Positions 51,276-61,841 of a stretch of 62,362 bases of DNA are shown piece after piece; the first letter of the stretch is position 1, and each line of letters begins with the position of its first letter. Under the pieces are notes generated by a model. It did not search any database and was not told the DNA's origin. It saw only the letters and a program-made list of their open reading frames with translations. The stretch covers positions 1 to 62,362 of the forward strand of contig JAGXAW010000006.1 in assembly GCA_018971415.1 (NCBI GenBank). Direction: 5' to 3'. The position numbers and the translations under genes are program-made. The stretch is from Betaproteobacteria bacterium. GTDB taxonomy: Bacteria; Pseudomonadota; Gammaproteobacteria; Burkholderiales; Ferrovaceae.

Positions 51276-52058
51276 TTATTGCGCTGTCCAACCACCATCA
51301 ATAGATAAACTGCTGCCGCGTATAGATTGCGCAGCATCAGAACATAAAAATACGACTGTTTCTCCAATTTGCTGAGGAGTGACAAACTCTCCTGAAGGCT
51401 GTTTATCCAATAATAAACGGCTTTTAGCTGCCTCGGGAGTCAATCCCTCTCGCTCTACCAGGGCATCAATTTGTTTTTGTACTAAAGGCGTTAATACCCA
51501 ACCAGGACAAATGGCATTACAAGTCACGCCCGTTTTTGCAGCTTCCAAGGCCACAGTTTTGGTTAACCCAATCAAACCATGTTTTGCTGCCACATAAGCT
51601 GATTTTTGCGCAGAAGCCACAAGCCCGTGGGCAGAAGCAATATTAATTATCCTGCCCCATCCTTTTTTATACATATGAGGAATTGCTGCTTGAATAGCAT
51701 GAAAGGCAGAGGATAAATTGATGGCGATAACGGCATCCCAGCGGTCCTTGGGGAAAGTCTCTACAGGTGACACATATTGAATTCCTGCATTATTGACTAC
51801 AATATCCACAGAACCTAATTGACTAAGTGTTGTTTGAATCATCTCATCGATTTGTTTGGGTTGTTGCATATCAGCTGGGCTATATAAAACCTTCACACCA
51901 AACTGATTAATTAAGGACTGACGAAGCTGTTCGATTTCAGCACTGTCGCCAAAACCATTTAATACAATATGGACTCCAGCACGCGCAAGCTCAGTGGCCA
52001 CACCAAGACCAATGCCGCTTGTTGAACCAGTGATTATTGCAACTTTATTGTGTAACAT
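51276..52058 (-). CDS. 3-hydroxybutyrate dehydrogenase
   Basis: 260 residues. NAD-dependent SDR that oxidises D-3-hydroxybutyrate, released from PHB, to acetoacetate. [10 protein letters not shown] binds the nucleotide; [12 protein letters not shown], the catalytic Ser in [12 protein letters not shown] and YVAAK with the Tyr/Lys pair are intact. The C-terminal [14 protein letters not shown] is typical of BDH. It lies upstream of the fused CoA transferase, which takes the next step, and 32 nt after ribA. Confidence 0.95.
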   Translation of the reverse strand: MLHNKVAIITGSTSGIGLGVATELARAGVHIVLNGFGDSAEIEQLRQSLINQFGVKVLYSPADMQQPKQIDEMIQTTLSQLGSVDIVVNNAGIQYVSPVETFPKDRWDAVIAINLSSAFHAIQAAIPHMYKKGWGRIINIASAHGLVASAQKSAYVAAKHGLIGLTKTVALEAAKTGVTCNAICPGWVLTPLVQKQIDALVEREGLTPEAAKSRLLLDKQPSGEFVTPQQIGETVVFLCSDAAQSIRGSSLSIDGGWTAQ

Positions 52059-52090
52059 CTGTGTCTCCCTCTATTTCCAACAAATAGTCA

Positions 52091-52711
52091 CTATTTTGCT
52101 TTACTTTCATCTGCATCGATTTCCAACAAATGGCCCATTCGATCTCGTTTAGTTTGTAAATATTTTTGGGTAATCGGATGAATGGTGGTTTGAACTGCAA
52201 TACGATTGCGAATCACTAAACTTGAGGCCTCTAAGCGAGCTAGTTTTTCTGGGTTATTGGTCAATAAATCGATTTCCTTAACCTGTAAATCGTGCAAAAT
52301 GGCCACTGCGGCATCATAGCTTCGGGCGTCAACCGGCAGACCCAATGAAAGATTGGCATCAACCGTATCCATTCCTTGGTCTTGTAGACTATAGGCAGCG
52401 AGTTTTTGTTTTAAACCAATGCCCCTTCCCTCATGACCGCGTAAGTAAATAATGACACCTTTATTAAGAGCCACTATCCTCTCCATTGCAAACTCCAGTT
52501 GCTGTCCACAATCGCAACGCAAGGAATGAAAAACATCTCCAGTAAGACATTCTGAGTGAATTCTAACAAGAACAGGACCTTGGGTAACTTCCCCCAAGGT
52601 CAGCACTAGGTGCTCCTGGTCATTAAAATCATAGGAACGTGCACGAAACTTACCATAACGTGTAGGCAAATGTACCCATGGTGGAGATAAGGTGTGCTCT
52701 TCGTACTTCAT
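52091..52711 (-). CDS. ribA: GTP cyclohydrolase II
   Basis: 206 residues, single-domain RibA without the RibB half. Opens GTP in the first step of riboflavin synthesis. Zinc cysteines lie in SECLTGDVFHSLRCDCG, and YLRGHEGRGIGLKQK and LLTNNPEKL are signatures. Same strand as bdhA and the CoA transferase, so probably the first gene of that transcript, though metabolically unrelated. Confidence 0.96.
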   Translation of the reverse strand: MKYEEHTLSPPWVHLPTRYGKFRARSYDFNDQEHLVLTLGEVTQGPVLVRIHSECLTGDVFHSLRCDCGQQLEFAMERIVALNKGVIIYLRGHEGRGIGLKQKLAAYSLQDQGMDTVDANLSLGLPVDARSYDAAVAILHDLQVKEIDLLTNNPEKLARLEASSLVIRNRIAVQTTIHPITQKYLQTKRDRMGHLLEIDADESKAK

Positions 52712-52807
52712 TAGTATGCTAAGTAAACGATAAAATTTACATAATACCAGAGCAATTGTTGTATGCTTAATAAGTTTATAGCCAATTTAAACGAAAACCC
52801 CAAAGAA

Positions 52808-53305
52808 ATGAAACATAAACCCTCTTTAGCAATGATTGTTGCTATGTCTGAAAATCGTGTGATCGGTAAAGACAACACACTGCCTTGGCATTTACCTGCT
52901 GATTTGGCCTTTTTTAAGAGAACCACTTTAGGACACCCCGTAATCATGGGGCGCAAAACCTACTTATCTATTGGGAAACCTCTACCAGGACGACGTAACC
53001 TGATTTTAAGTCGAGATCAGCATTTCTCCGTGGCCAATGCGGAAGTCTATAGCTCTATCACTGACGCCTTAGACCACTGTGCGGAAACGGAGCAAGTATT
53101 TATCATAGGTGGAGCGGAATTATTTAAACTTACCTTGGATCTCACAAAAGATTTGTATGTTACTGAAATTCAAGCCAACCTTGATGGGGATACCTATTTT
53201 CCTGAACTTGATTTCAGTCAATGGCAAGTAGTGTCAAAAACACCTCACGCGCAGGATGAAAAAAACCAATACGATATGTGTTTTATTCACTACCAGCGTC
53301 GCTAA
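52808..53305 (+). CDS. folA: Dihydrofolate reductase
   Basis: 165 residues from MKHKPSLAMIVAMSENRVIG (in part). Reduces dihydrofolate with NADPH. DNTLPWHLPADLAFFK carries the catalytic acid, and MGRKTYLSIGKPLPGR and FIIGGAELF are typical. An in-frame ATG at 52763 would add 15 residues of atypical sequence. Family alignment favours 52808, although neither has a clear Shine-Dalgarno. It ends 2 nt before convergent phaM. Confidence 0.95.
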   Translation: MKHKPSLAMIVAMSENRVIGKDNTLPWHLPADLAFFKRTTLGHPVIMGRKTYLSIGKPLPGRRNLILSRDQHFSVANAEVYSSITDALDHCAETEQVFIIGGAELFKLTLDLTKDLYVTEIQANLDGDTYFPELDFSQWQVVSKTPHAQDEKNQYDMCFIHYQRR

Positions 53306-53307
53306 CT

Positions 53308-53700
53308 CTACTTTTTGTTACTGTCTTTTTTACCAGCCGCTTCCTCTGAGGAGGGTGTGGAAGCATTTTGCATCATCGCCCAAGGCCAAAGAGCAGGATT
53401 CATCATCGGATTGGCTGCGGCTCCTGGATTAGCTGCCTCTGGATCACTGACTTTTGTGGCATCGGCCACCGATGACATCAAGGTTTTTTGATACTCTAAG
53501 GTTTTAATGGTTAAATCTATCATACCCACATTGGCATTTAGCCAATGTTTAACCGTGGTCAGTTCATTGATTTTTTTCTCTAATTCCTTAGGGTCCAACC
53601 CAGCAGAAAGTAACCCCTGTAAAGGAAAGGCCATGGGGTTAACCATTTTTTGAAACATTTCGAACATATCTGCAGAGGGGTTGGGAGTTGCATCAGCCAT
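53308..53700 (-). CDS. PhaM-like PHB granule-associated protein
   Basis: 130 residues. The segment DPKELEKKINELTTVKHWLNANVG (in part) with MIDLTIKTLE matches the core of Ralstonia PhaM, which binds PHB synthase and DNA and distributes granules at division. An Ala/Pro/Asn/Met-rich stretch and a charged KKDSNKK tail follow. It lies 3 nt after the PHB depolymerase gene, which supports a granule role. Confidence 0.78.
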   Translation of the reverse strand: MADATPNPSADMFEMFQKMVNPMAFPLQGLLSAGLDPKELEKKINELTTVKHWLNANVGMIDLTIKTLEYQKTLMSSVADATKVSDPEAANPGAAANPMMNPALWPWAMMQNASTPSSEEAAGKKDSNKK

Positions 53701-53703
53701 AAG

Positions 53704-54924
53704 TTAAGCCTTTTCTTCAATAAAAGATTTAATACTTGGGTAAATCATCTCTCTGAATCGACGTCCACTAAATATACCGTAGTGTCCAACATCCTTTGCA
53801 AGTAAGGATTGTCTGTACTGCTCAGGGATATTGACACACAGATCCTGTGCTGCCATGGTCTGTCCATTGCCAGAGATATCATCCAGTTCACCTTCCACTG
53901 TCATTAGTGCTGTCTTGGTGATAGCTTCTGGTCGAATCAGTTCACCACAGGAAGTCAAAGTGCCCTCTGCCAGAGCATGGCGATGGAATACTCGGTCCAG
54001 AGTCTCCAAATAATACTCAGCAGGTAAATCCATTACCGCATTGTACTCATCATAAAAATTACGGTGCACATTGGCATTCTCTCCATCGCCTCGAACCAGT
54101 TGGTAAAAGAAATCGCGATGGGATTCAATATGTCTTCCAGGATTCATGGCCACAAATCCAGCGTGTTGCAGAAAACCAGGATAGACCTGTCTTAAATAAC
54201 CCGGATATTTAACGGGTACCCGATAAATCACTCTACTCTCAAACCAGGAAAGTGGGTGCGATTTTGCAAAATTATTCACTGTTGTGGGGTTTTTACGTGT
54301 ATCAATTGGACCACCCATCATGACCATGGATTTTGGCAAAAGAGGATCTTGATTGGCTGACATCAAGGAAACGGCTACTAAAACAGGCACAGTGGGTTGA
54401 CATACAGATACCACATGAACATCGGGCCCTATAAAGCGAATGAAATCCTGTACGTAAAGGACGTAATCATCGAAACGAAATGCGCCATGGGATAAAGGGA
54501 CAAGCTTTGCATCAACCCAATCGGTGATCCAAACTTCAAAATCTTTTACAAAAGAACGAACGGTATCGCGCAGTAAAGTAGCGTAATGACCAGATAAGGG
54601 AGCCACAATGAGCACCTTGGGCTGTGGGGTGTTAATACCCACTTTGCTAAAGCGCTTTAAGTGACAAAAGGGCATTTCTAAAACAGTCTCTTCCTTAATC
54701 GTATACACTTCACCTGCTAGCTCAACATGATCGATACCAAATACAGGTTTTTCATAACGTTGCGTCGTTCTTAGAAAGACTTCAGAACTGGCAGCCATGA
54801 CTCGAGCCATTGGTGTGTAGCTTAAGGGGCTATAAGGACTTGCATAAAGCTGCGCTGCGGTTTTAGCCCAAGCGCGTAGAGATGAGAATGAAGCGTGTTG
54901 TAATTCATGCAACTCGTAAAGCAT
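53704..54924 (-). CDS. phaZ: Intracellular polyhydroxybutyrate depolymerase
   Basis: 406 residues. Alpha/beta hydrolase of the Ralstonia PhaZ1 type, which degrades native PHB granules inside the cell and uses a cysteine nucleophile. Here that is C175 in VSVCQPTVPVLVA. There is no signal peptide, consistent with cytoplasmic action. VEGELDDISGNGQT holds the probable acid, and KDVGHYGIFSGRRF the histidine. It is first in a two-gene unit with the PhaM-like gene; bdhA and the CoA transferase lie 1.6-5 kb away. Confidence 0.94.
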   Translation of the reverse strand: MLYELHELQHASFSSLRAWAKTAAQLYASPYSPLSYTPMARVMAASSEVFLRTTQRYEKPVFGIDHVELAGEVYTIKEETVLEMPFCHLKRFSKVGINTPQPKVLIVAPLSGHYATLLRDTVRSFVKDFEVWITDWVDAKLVPLSHGAFRFDDYVLYVQDFIRFIGPDVHVVSVCQPTVPVLVAVSLMSANQDPLLPKSMVMMGGPIDTRKNPTTVNNFAKSHPLSWFESRVIYRVPVKYPGYLRQVYPGFLQHAGFVAMNPGRHIESHRDFFYQLVRGDGENANVHRNFYDEYNAVMDLPAEYYLETLDRVFHRHALAEGTLTSCGELIRPEAITKTALMTVEGELDDISGNGQTMAAQDLCVNIPEQYRQSLLAKDVGHYGIFSGRRFREMIYPSIKSFIEEKA

Positions 54925-55048
54925 AGATCATCCCCTATGTAATAATAACTACTTATGTGTTACTAGATTACCACTGATGCAATGCAATATTGTAACAATC
55001 AGGTAAACTTCTTACACAATTAATTTTTTTAGACTCATTATAAAAATC

Positions 55049-55999
55049 ATGCAAAGATATTCTTTATTTCCATCCATTGATCCTTATCAAAAAGGACGCT
55101 TAGCTGTAGGGGACATTCACGAGATCTATTGGGAACAATCCGGTAATCCTCAAGGTATCCCTGTGGTCTTTCTTCATGGTGGCCCAGGCGCCGGCGCAGG
55201 TCCCATGCATCGTCAATTTTTTGATCCGAAAACCTATCGTATTGTTATTTTTGATCAACGCGGCGCTGGACGGTCAACCCCCTTGGGAGAGACACGCGAA
55301 AACACCACGCCGCTACTCATACAAGATATGGAGCAGTTAAGACGATTGTTGGGTATTGAGAAATGGTTAGTCTTTGGTGGCTCTTGGGGCAGCACATTGG
55401 CCTTGGCTTACGCCCAAACCCATCCTGAACGTTGTCTTGGTCTTATTTTACGCGGTATCTTTTTATGCAGAAAAAGTGAAATCGATTGGTTTCTCTATGG
55501 CATTAAAGCCATTTTTCCAGAAGCTTGGCGAGAATTTACTCACTATATTCCTGCGCATGAAAGACACGACTTACTGACCGCCTATCATCAACGTTTGGCA
55601 GATCCTGATCCCAAAATACATTTACCCGCAGCACGTCGCTGGAGCGCTTTTGAGGGCGCTTGTTCTACCCTACTGCCTAACCCATCCTTAGTCAGTCACT
55701 TTGGCAGCGACGCTGTGGCCTTAGGTTTAGCGAGAATTGAAGCGCATTATTTTACAAACGATATTTTCTTACCTGAAAACAGTTTGTTAAATAATATTGA
55801 TCGGATACGTCATTTGCCCTCGGTGATTGTACAGGGACGCTATGATGGCGTTTGCCCTATCGTAACAGCAGATGAATTACATCAGGCATGGCCCGAGGCA
55901 ACTTATCAAATCATCCCTGATGCAGGACATTCCGCTTTTGAACCAGGCATACTAAGTGCTCTTGTAGCGGCCACAGAAAACTTTAAACATTACTTTTAA
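55049..55999 (+). CDS. pip: Proline iminopeptidase
   Basis: 316 residues. Alpha/beta hydrolase of family S33 that removes N-terminal proline. HGGPGAGAG forms the oxyanion loop (43-51). The nucleophile is S112 in GGSWGSTLAL. The aspartate lies in GRYDGVCP, and the histidine in DAGHSAFEPG. No Shine-Dalgarno precedes the ATG. The last 4 nt overlap the convergent nudL end. Confidence 0.95.
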   Translation: MQRYSLFPSIDPYQKGRLAVGDIHEIYWEQSGNPQGIPVVFLHGGPGAGAGPMHRQFFDPKTYRIVIFDQRGAGRSTPLGETRENTTPLLIQDMEQLRRLLGIEKWLVFGGSWGSTLALAYAQTHPERCLGLILRGIFLCRKSEIDWFLYGIKAIFPEAWREFTHYIPAHERHDLLTAYHQRLADPDPKIHLPAARRWSAFEGACSTLLPNPSLVSHFGSDAVALGLARIEAHYFTNDIFLPENSLLNNIDRIRHLPSVIVQGRYDGVCPIVTADELHQAWPEATYQIIPDAGHSAFEPGILSALVAATENFKHYF

Positions 56000-56652
56000 A
56001 TTGCAGTAAAAAGGGTGTGGTAGAGGTTCACTAACATACCCGCTGTGGCCCCCCAGATAGTTTTATCTTGATACTCAAAAATATAGTAACGTCTTTGTCG
56101 ACCATCAACTTGGTCGTATTTCAACTGATGCCGCTGAGGATCGAAAAAAAAATCTAACGGGACTTCAAATATTCTCTCCACTTCAAAGGGATCAGGGGTA
56201 AGAGAGATTGGCGGGTTAATCCAACCTACCCAGGGCGTTACCTTAAAACCTGAGGGAATAAAATAGTCCTTCAAGGACCCCAGTATTTCTATTTTCTCTC
56301 GATTCAAACCGATTTCTTCCTCAGTCTCTCTCAAGGCAGTAACAGTTGTGTTACTGTCCTCTGGATCAATCCGACCACCCGGGAAACTGATTTGTCCGGC
56401 ATGGTTATATAAGTGAGAAGTGCGTTGCGTTAGTAACACCTGAATGCCTTCTGGTTTATTCACCAAAGGAATTAAAACCGCAGCCGGAATAGCTTCAATT
56501 TGGGCTTGCTCAGTCATCATTGAACGCCCATCAAAGCCCTCGATATTTTGGTTATCGGTTAGCTGGCGTTGAATCCATCCCTTCGACAGCCAATTCATCT
56601 CAACAGGATTGGTTGGCGTATCGTCAGGTTTGAAGGATGGGGGTTTTTTCAT
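55996..56652 (-). CDS. NudL-like CoA pyrophosphatase (Nudix hydrolase)
   Basis: 218 residues. The Nudix box reads GGRIDPEDSNTTVTALRETEEEIGL in part, with the REtEEE core. The upstream LTQRTSHLYNHAGQISFPGG segment (in part) is characteristic of the CoA-diphosphatase subfamily. The likely reaction is cleavage of CoA to 3',5'-ADP and phosphopantetheine. Start and pfp stop overlap by 1 nt. Confidence 0.9.
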   Translation of the reverse strand: MKKPPSFKPDDTPTNPVEMNWLSKGWIQRQLTDNQNIEGFDGRSMMTEQAQIEAIPAAVLIPLVNKPEGIQVLLTQRTSHLYNHAGQISFPGGRIDPEDSNTTVTALRETEEEIGLNREKIEILGSLKDYFIPSGFKVTPWVGWINPPISLTPDPFEVERIFEVPLDFFFDPQRHQLKYDQVDGRQRRYYIFEYQDKTIWGATAGMLVNLYHTLFTAI

Positions 56653-57923
56653 TACCGCGGTGTAAAGGGTGTTTTCAACTTTTTCGGGACAGCTTTATTG
56701 GTTAATGTCACGTAATTAGGTAGCCCTCTCACGTAGGGGGGATAGTCTTCCCCTTCAATTAAAGGAGACAAATAGCGCCGAGCCTGTGCAGTGATAGCAA
56801 AACCATCTCGAGTAATAAAACTCTTGGGCAACATTTTCTCTTGGTTGGCTACCTGCTCAAGTTGTGCCATGCCAATTTGCCAACGATAAGGCTCATCACT
56901 GATCCTCTCAATAATAGGCATAACAGCAGTATGTCCTTTAAGCGCAAACTGAACAGCAGCCTTGCCAACTGCATAGGCTTGCTCAACATCTGTTTTAGAG
57001 GCCAAATGACGCGCAGCTCGCTGCAAATAATCAGCCACGGCCCAATGGTATTTATAACCTAATTTTTCTCTGATCATTGAGGCGATTACGGGTGCGACCC
57101 CGCCTAATTGAGCGTGACCAAAGGCATCTTTTAACCCTGTTTCAGAGAGGAACTGGCCCTTAACATTACGAATTCCCTCAGAAACTCCAATCACACAGTA
57201 ACCAAATTGCTTTACGCATTCATCAACGCGTTTCAAGAATCGTTCAGGCTCAAAAGGAACCTCGGGAAACAATAAGATGTGAGGAGGTTGTCCCTTGGCT
57301 TCTGAGGCCAAACCACAGGCTGCGGTAATCCATCCCGCATGACGCCCCATGACTTCTAAAATGAATACTTTAGTAGAGGTTTTAGCCATAGAAGCCACAT
57401 CAAAACCCGCTTCACGGATAGAGGTCGCTACATATTTGGCAACGGAACCAAAACCTGGACAGCAATCAGTTAAAGGTAAATCGTTATCCACCGTTTTTGG
57501 GATACCCACACAGACCAATGGATAGTCCATCTCCTTAGCCATCAAGGATACTTTATGGGTAGTATCTTGCGAGTCTCCCCCACCGTTATAAAAAAAGTAA
57601 CCGATGTGGTGTGCTTTAAAAACCTCTATCAAACGTTGATAGGAGGCTCTATCCTGTTCTAAGCTTTTTAATTTAAACCTGGCAGAACCAAAGGCGCCTG
57701 ATGGCGTATATTTAAGAGCACGAATACTTTCTTTACTCTCAAAACTTGTATCAATTAAATCTTCCTCAAGAGCCCCTAAAATACCATTGCGTCCACATAG
57801 CACCTTTCCAATTTTTGTTGGGTAACGACGGGCTGTTTCAATCACTCCGCAGGCACTGGCATTGATGACGGCTGTCACTCCACCGGATTGGGCATAAAAA
57901 GCATTCATTGGTGATTTTTTCAT
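56652..57923 (-). CDS. pfp: 6-phosphofructokinase, probably pyrophosphate-dependent
   Basis: 423 residues from MKKSPMNAFYAQSGG. Phosphorylates fructose 6-phosphate, reversibly if PPi is the donor. GGGDSQDT and PKTVDNDLPLTD line the active site. The lysine in PKTVDND, where ATP-PFK has glycine, indicates PPi use. PPi-PFK is common in methylotrophs and Nitrosomonadales. A TTG 12 nt upstream is in frame, but GAGG six bases before 57923 favours this ATG. It is 8 nt after adk, a neighbour in related genomes. Confidence 0.91.
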   Translation of the reverse strand: MKKSPMNAFYAQSGGVTAVINASACGVIETARRYPTKIGKVLCGRNGILGALEEDLIDTSFESKESIRALKYTPSGAFGSARFKLKSLEQDRASYQRLIEVFKAHHIGYFFYNGGGDSQDTTHKVSLMAKEMDYPLVCVGIPKTVDNDLPLTDCCPGFGSVAKYVATSIREAGFDVASMAKTSTKVFILEVMGRHAGWITAACGLASEAKGQPPHILLFPEVPFEPERFLKRVDECVKQFGYCVIGVSEGIRNVKGQFLSETGLKDAFGHAQLGGVAPVIASMIREKLGYKYHWAVADYLQRAARHLASKTDVEQAYAVGKAAVQFALKGHTAVMPIIERISDEPYRWQIGMAQLEQVANQEKMLPKSFITRDGFAITAQARRYLSPLIEGEDYPPYVRGLPNYVTLTNKAVPKKLKTPFTPR

Positions 57924-57931
57924 CAAAAACC

Positions 57932-59380
<1,449 letters not shown>

Positions 59381-59381
<1 letters not shown>

Positions 59382-59563
59382 TACTTAATCTCCTCATCAG
59401 CTGATAATTCACGAGCCTCTTGTTGCAGCATTACGGGAATATCCTCTCGAATAGGATAAGCCAGCCGACAGGGTGCACAGATGAGTTCATCCTTGCCCGC
59501 TTTTTTTATCAATGGTCCTTTGCATAAGGGACATACTAAAATTTCTAATAATTTAGGATCCAT
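59381..59563 (-). CDS. Trm112 family protein (YcaR-like)
   Basis: 60 residues. Four cysteines in CPLCKG and [15 protein letters not shown] form a zinc-ribbon-like fold. LLEILVCP is the family N-terminus. Trm112 proteins activate methyltransferases in eukaryotes and archaea; the bacterial role is unclear. Position between lpxK (11-nt overlap) and kdsB (1-nt overlap) is widely conserved. Confidence 0.94.
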
Positions 59564-60569
59564 ATTTTACTCTCAACTGTCTTAATTTATTTTCAAACCA
59601 CTGATAAAAGGGGTAATCAAATCGTGCATGAACTTTTAACATCCAGGCATTTGATGGTGCGAATGTTTTACATTTTATCCCATCTTTCTCAGTCATTAAT
59701 ATTTTCTCATTTTCCCAACCTTGAAAATCGACTTTTTGATAAGGATGATGATCATCAAAAATACGGGTTTGTTTAACCACTATATTCAAACTATTAATGG
59801 TCTTAATAAAACGCTGAGGGTTACCAATAGCACAAGTGACATGACAGGTTTGACCATTAAAAAAACCAGACTCTTCAATGAGTGTGGGGTTACTCACATT
59901 AATCCATTTGTCTGGGATAAGTTCCATCATGTATTGGGGTTGATGGCCAATTGCCTGATGGTTATCCCCACCATTAAAAATGATAGCATCCACTGAATTT
60001 AATCGGCCTATGGGTTCTCGCAGAGGACCTGCTGGGAGTAAACAGTGATTTCCCAGCTGTCTCTCCCCATCAATCAAGACAATCTCAAGATCACGTTGAA
60101 GACGATAATGTTGCAGGCCATCATCAGACAAGATGATATTAATGTGAGGATGGGCTTGAAGAAGCAATGTCCCAGCACGATATCTGTCCCGACCTACAGC
60201 CACCGGTATCTTTGCCTCATTGAAGATAAGTAGCGGCTCATCGCCCACCAGGGATGCGCCATCACCCTCTTGTATCAAATACGCTTCTTTAACCTGTCCT
60301 TGATAGCCACGGGAGATTACACCAGGATGAAAACCTTGCTCTCTGAGCCATTGGCAAAGAGCAATAACACAGGGAGTTTTCCCTGTCCCACCAACCGTTA
60401 GATTGCCAATCACGACAACCGGCACTGGAAGAGAATAGCGCTTTAGTAACCCACACTGATAAAGCCAAATTCTTAAGAGTACGAGGCAGTAAAAGAGAAA
60501 GCTAAAAGGTAACCACAGCCAATTGACTCGTTTTGAATACCAGTTTCGAGTTATCCACTGACTGTTCAT
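59553..60569 (-). CDS. lpxK: Tetraacyldisaccharide 4'-kinase (LpxK)
   Basis: 338 residues. Phosphorylates the lipid A precursor DS-1-P at the inner membrane. A hydrophobic N-terminal helix lies at about 17-38. The P-loop is [12 protein letters not shown], followed by [18 protein letters not shown] and [14 protein letters not shown]. It is 1 nt after exbD, and the gene order exbB-exbD-lpxK is typical of betaproteobacteria. Confidence 0.96.
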   Translation of the reverse strand: MNSQWITRNWYSKRVNWLWLPFSFLFYCLVLLRIWLYQCGLLKRYSLPVPVVVIGNLTVGGTGKTPCVIALCQWLREQGFHPGVISRGYQGQVKEAYLIQEGDGASLVGDEPLLIFNEAKIPVAVGRDRYRAGTLLLQAHPHINIILSDDGLQHYRLQRDLEIVLIDGERQLGNHCLLPAGPLREPIGRLNSVDAIIFNGGDNHQAIGHQPQYMMELIPDKWINVSNPTLIEESGFFNGQTCHVTCAIGNPQRFIKTINSLNIVVKQTRIFDDHHPYQKVDFQGWENEKILMTEKDGIKCKTFAPSNAWMLKVHARFDYPFYQWFENKLRQLRVKYGS

Positions 60570-60570
60570 G

Positions 60571-60990
60571 CTACTGTCTTAAATCTTCAGTAACCAAACT
60601 GAAATGATTAAACCCCAAACCCTGAAAATCACTGACCACTTGCATCACACTGCCATGCGAGAGATTTTTGTCAGCACGAATCACAACATATGTTTCACCA
60701 GGATACTTTAATTTATCACCTAACAAAGACGTGAGTTCTGCAGGACGACGAGTCCAATTATGTCGATCCACACTGACCATACCTGAGAGCGTCATCTCTA
60801 CCTCAATACTCTTCTCTCTGCTGAGCTCACTGTTATTTTTACTGCCCGACGGAAGAGCGATGTTTAAGCCGTGTTGATGAACAAAAGTCGTGGAGACCAT
60901 CAAAAAGATCATGATAACCAATAAGATATCAATCATAGGAATTAAGTTGATCTCAGGATCTTCGCGCCGTTGTCCTCTACGAAAGTCCAT
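60571..60990 (-). CDS. exbD: Biopolymer transport protein ExbD/TolR family
   Basis: 139 residues. One transmembrane helix (about 19-37) carrying the proton-path aspartate in INLIPMIDILLVIMIFL, then a periplasmic domain. With ExbB it converts proton motive force into energy for outer-membrane transport. Whether the partner is TonB or a Tol/LPS-related system cannot be told; no tonB is nearby. It overlaps exbB by 14 nt. Confidence 0.94.
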   Translation of the reverse strand: MDFRRGQRREDPEINLIPMIDILLVIMIFLMVSTTFVHQHGLNIALPSGSKNNSELSREKSIEVEMTLSGMVSVDRHNWTRRPAELTSLLGDKLKYPGETYVVIRADKNLSHGSVMQVVSDFQGLGFNHFSLVTEDLRQ

Positions 60991-61591
60991 GATCTCTCTT
61001 CAGTGTTAATTCATCCACCAATTGAATTGCCTGTTGTTCCATTTCCACCGCAAAAAAGTCTATCCGCGAGCGGTAAAAACGATAAAAGATCATGCTCGGT
61101 ATGGCCACGATGAGACCAAAAGCGGTGTTGTAAAGGGCAACAGAAATCCCTCTTGCCAGTTGTTCTGCGTGTGTGGTGAGAGAACTGTCTTGGCCAAACA
61201 AAATAATCATACCGACAACTGTACCAAGTAGACCCAATAATGGACTCACTGCAGCAATAGTTCCTAAAGTCGGTAAATGTTTCTCACAACGCATCACCAT
61301 ACTTCTCCCGCGCTCCTCAACGGCCTCTTTCATAAGCTCTCGGCTTGAGTGGCGATACTGCAGCGCAACAATTAACACCGTCCCTAAAGCGGACTCCTGA
61401 GCAATGAGCGTTTTCTTCTCTTGGCTTAAAGAACCTGAGCGCTCCAACGCAATCACACTCTCCAACAAGCCTTTGGGAGCGATAAGCGACGTTCGAAGCG
61501 CCAATGCACGATCGATAATGATTGCCACACTGATAATTGATGCGACCAACAATAACAAACTAGGCCACCCTGCTTCACTTAATAATTGCAT
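60977..61591 (-). CDS. exbB: Biopolymer transport protein ExbB/TolQ family (MotA/TolQ/ExbB proton channel)
   Basis: 204 residues. Three membrane segments (about 8-30, 108-132 and 148-172), with the family core TIAAVSPLLGLLGTVVGMI and ARGISVALYNTAFGLIVAIP. Forms the proton channel with ExbD. It is the first gene of the exbB-exbD-lpxK-ycaR-kdsB run and diverges from xseA across a 250-nt AT-rich gap. Confidence 0.95.
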   Translation of the reverse strand: MQLLSEAGWPSLLLLVASIISVAIIIDRALALRTSLIAPKGLLESVIALERSGSLSQEKKTLIAQESALGTVLIVALQYRHSSRELMKEAVEERGRSMVMRCEKHLPTLGTIAAVSPLLGLLGTVVGMIILFGQDSSLTTHAEQLARGISVALYNTAFGLIVAIPSMIFYRFYRSRIDFFAVEMEQQAIQLVDELTLKRDHGLS

Positions 61592-61666
61592 TACACACCT
61601 GTGCGCTTAGGGATAGAATAAAACCATAGTTTAATAGAATTAGGATCAATTGGCGATCACTAAAAG

Positions 61667-61689
61667 TTGTCCACAAAATCTGTGGATAA
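61667..61689. promoter_or_regulatory. Inverted pair of DnaA boxes
   Basis: TTGTCCACA on the plus strand, a 5-nt spacer, then TGTGGATAA, which is a perfect TTATCCACA on the minus strand. The two boxes face each other as a near-perfect palindrome with one mismatch. A weaker third box, TGTGAACAG, lies at 61693-61701. About 140 nt of AT-rich DNA follows up to xseA. DnaA as a regulator of the divergent genes, a titration site or an origin element are all possible. Confidence 0.5.
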
Positions 61690-61777
61690 GTTTGTGAACA
61701 GTTTTTATAAAAGATACTTAAGTCATTAATCTATCTGGTTTTTTTCTGGGGCGCATAAAATTTATACAACTGAATTT

Positions 61778-61783
61778 TATAAT
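61778..61783 (+). promoter_or_regulatory. Putative -10 element for xseA
   Basis: Exact TATAAT about 60 nt upstream of the xseA ATG, in the AT-rich exbB-xseA gap. No good -35 is visible at 16-18 nt, so support is limited. Confidence 0.3.
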
Positions 61784-61841
61784 GTTTTTTATTGACTTTA
61801 AGCAATTTTACTTAACACTAATAGTGACAACGATTTTATAA

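Noticed and set aside
51257-51385. 43-residue N-terminal extension of the fused CoA transferase
   Set aside because: It overlaps the conserved end of bdhA and does not resemble the family; MSTNKVYQD at 51256 matches known N-termini.
52711-52956. Minus-strand 81-codon frame upstream of ribA
   Set aside because: Antisense to the conserved start of folA and without homologous features.
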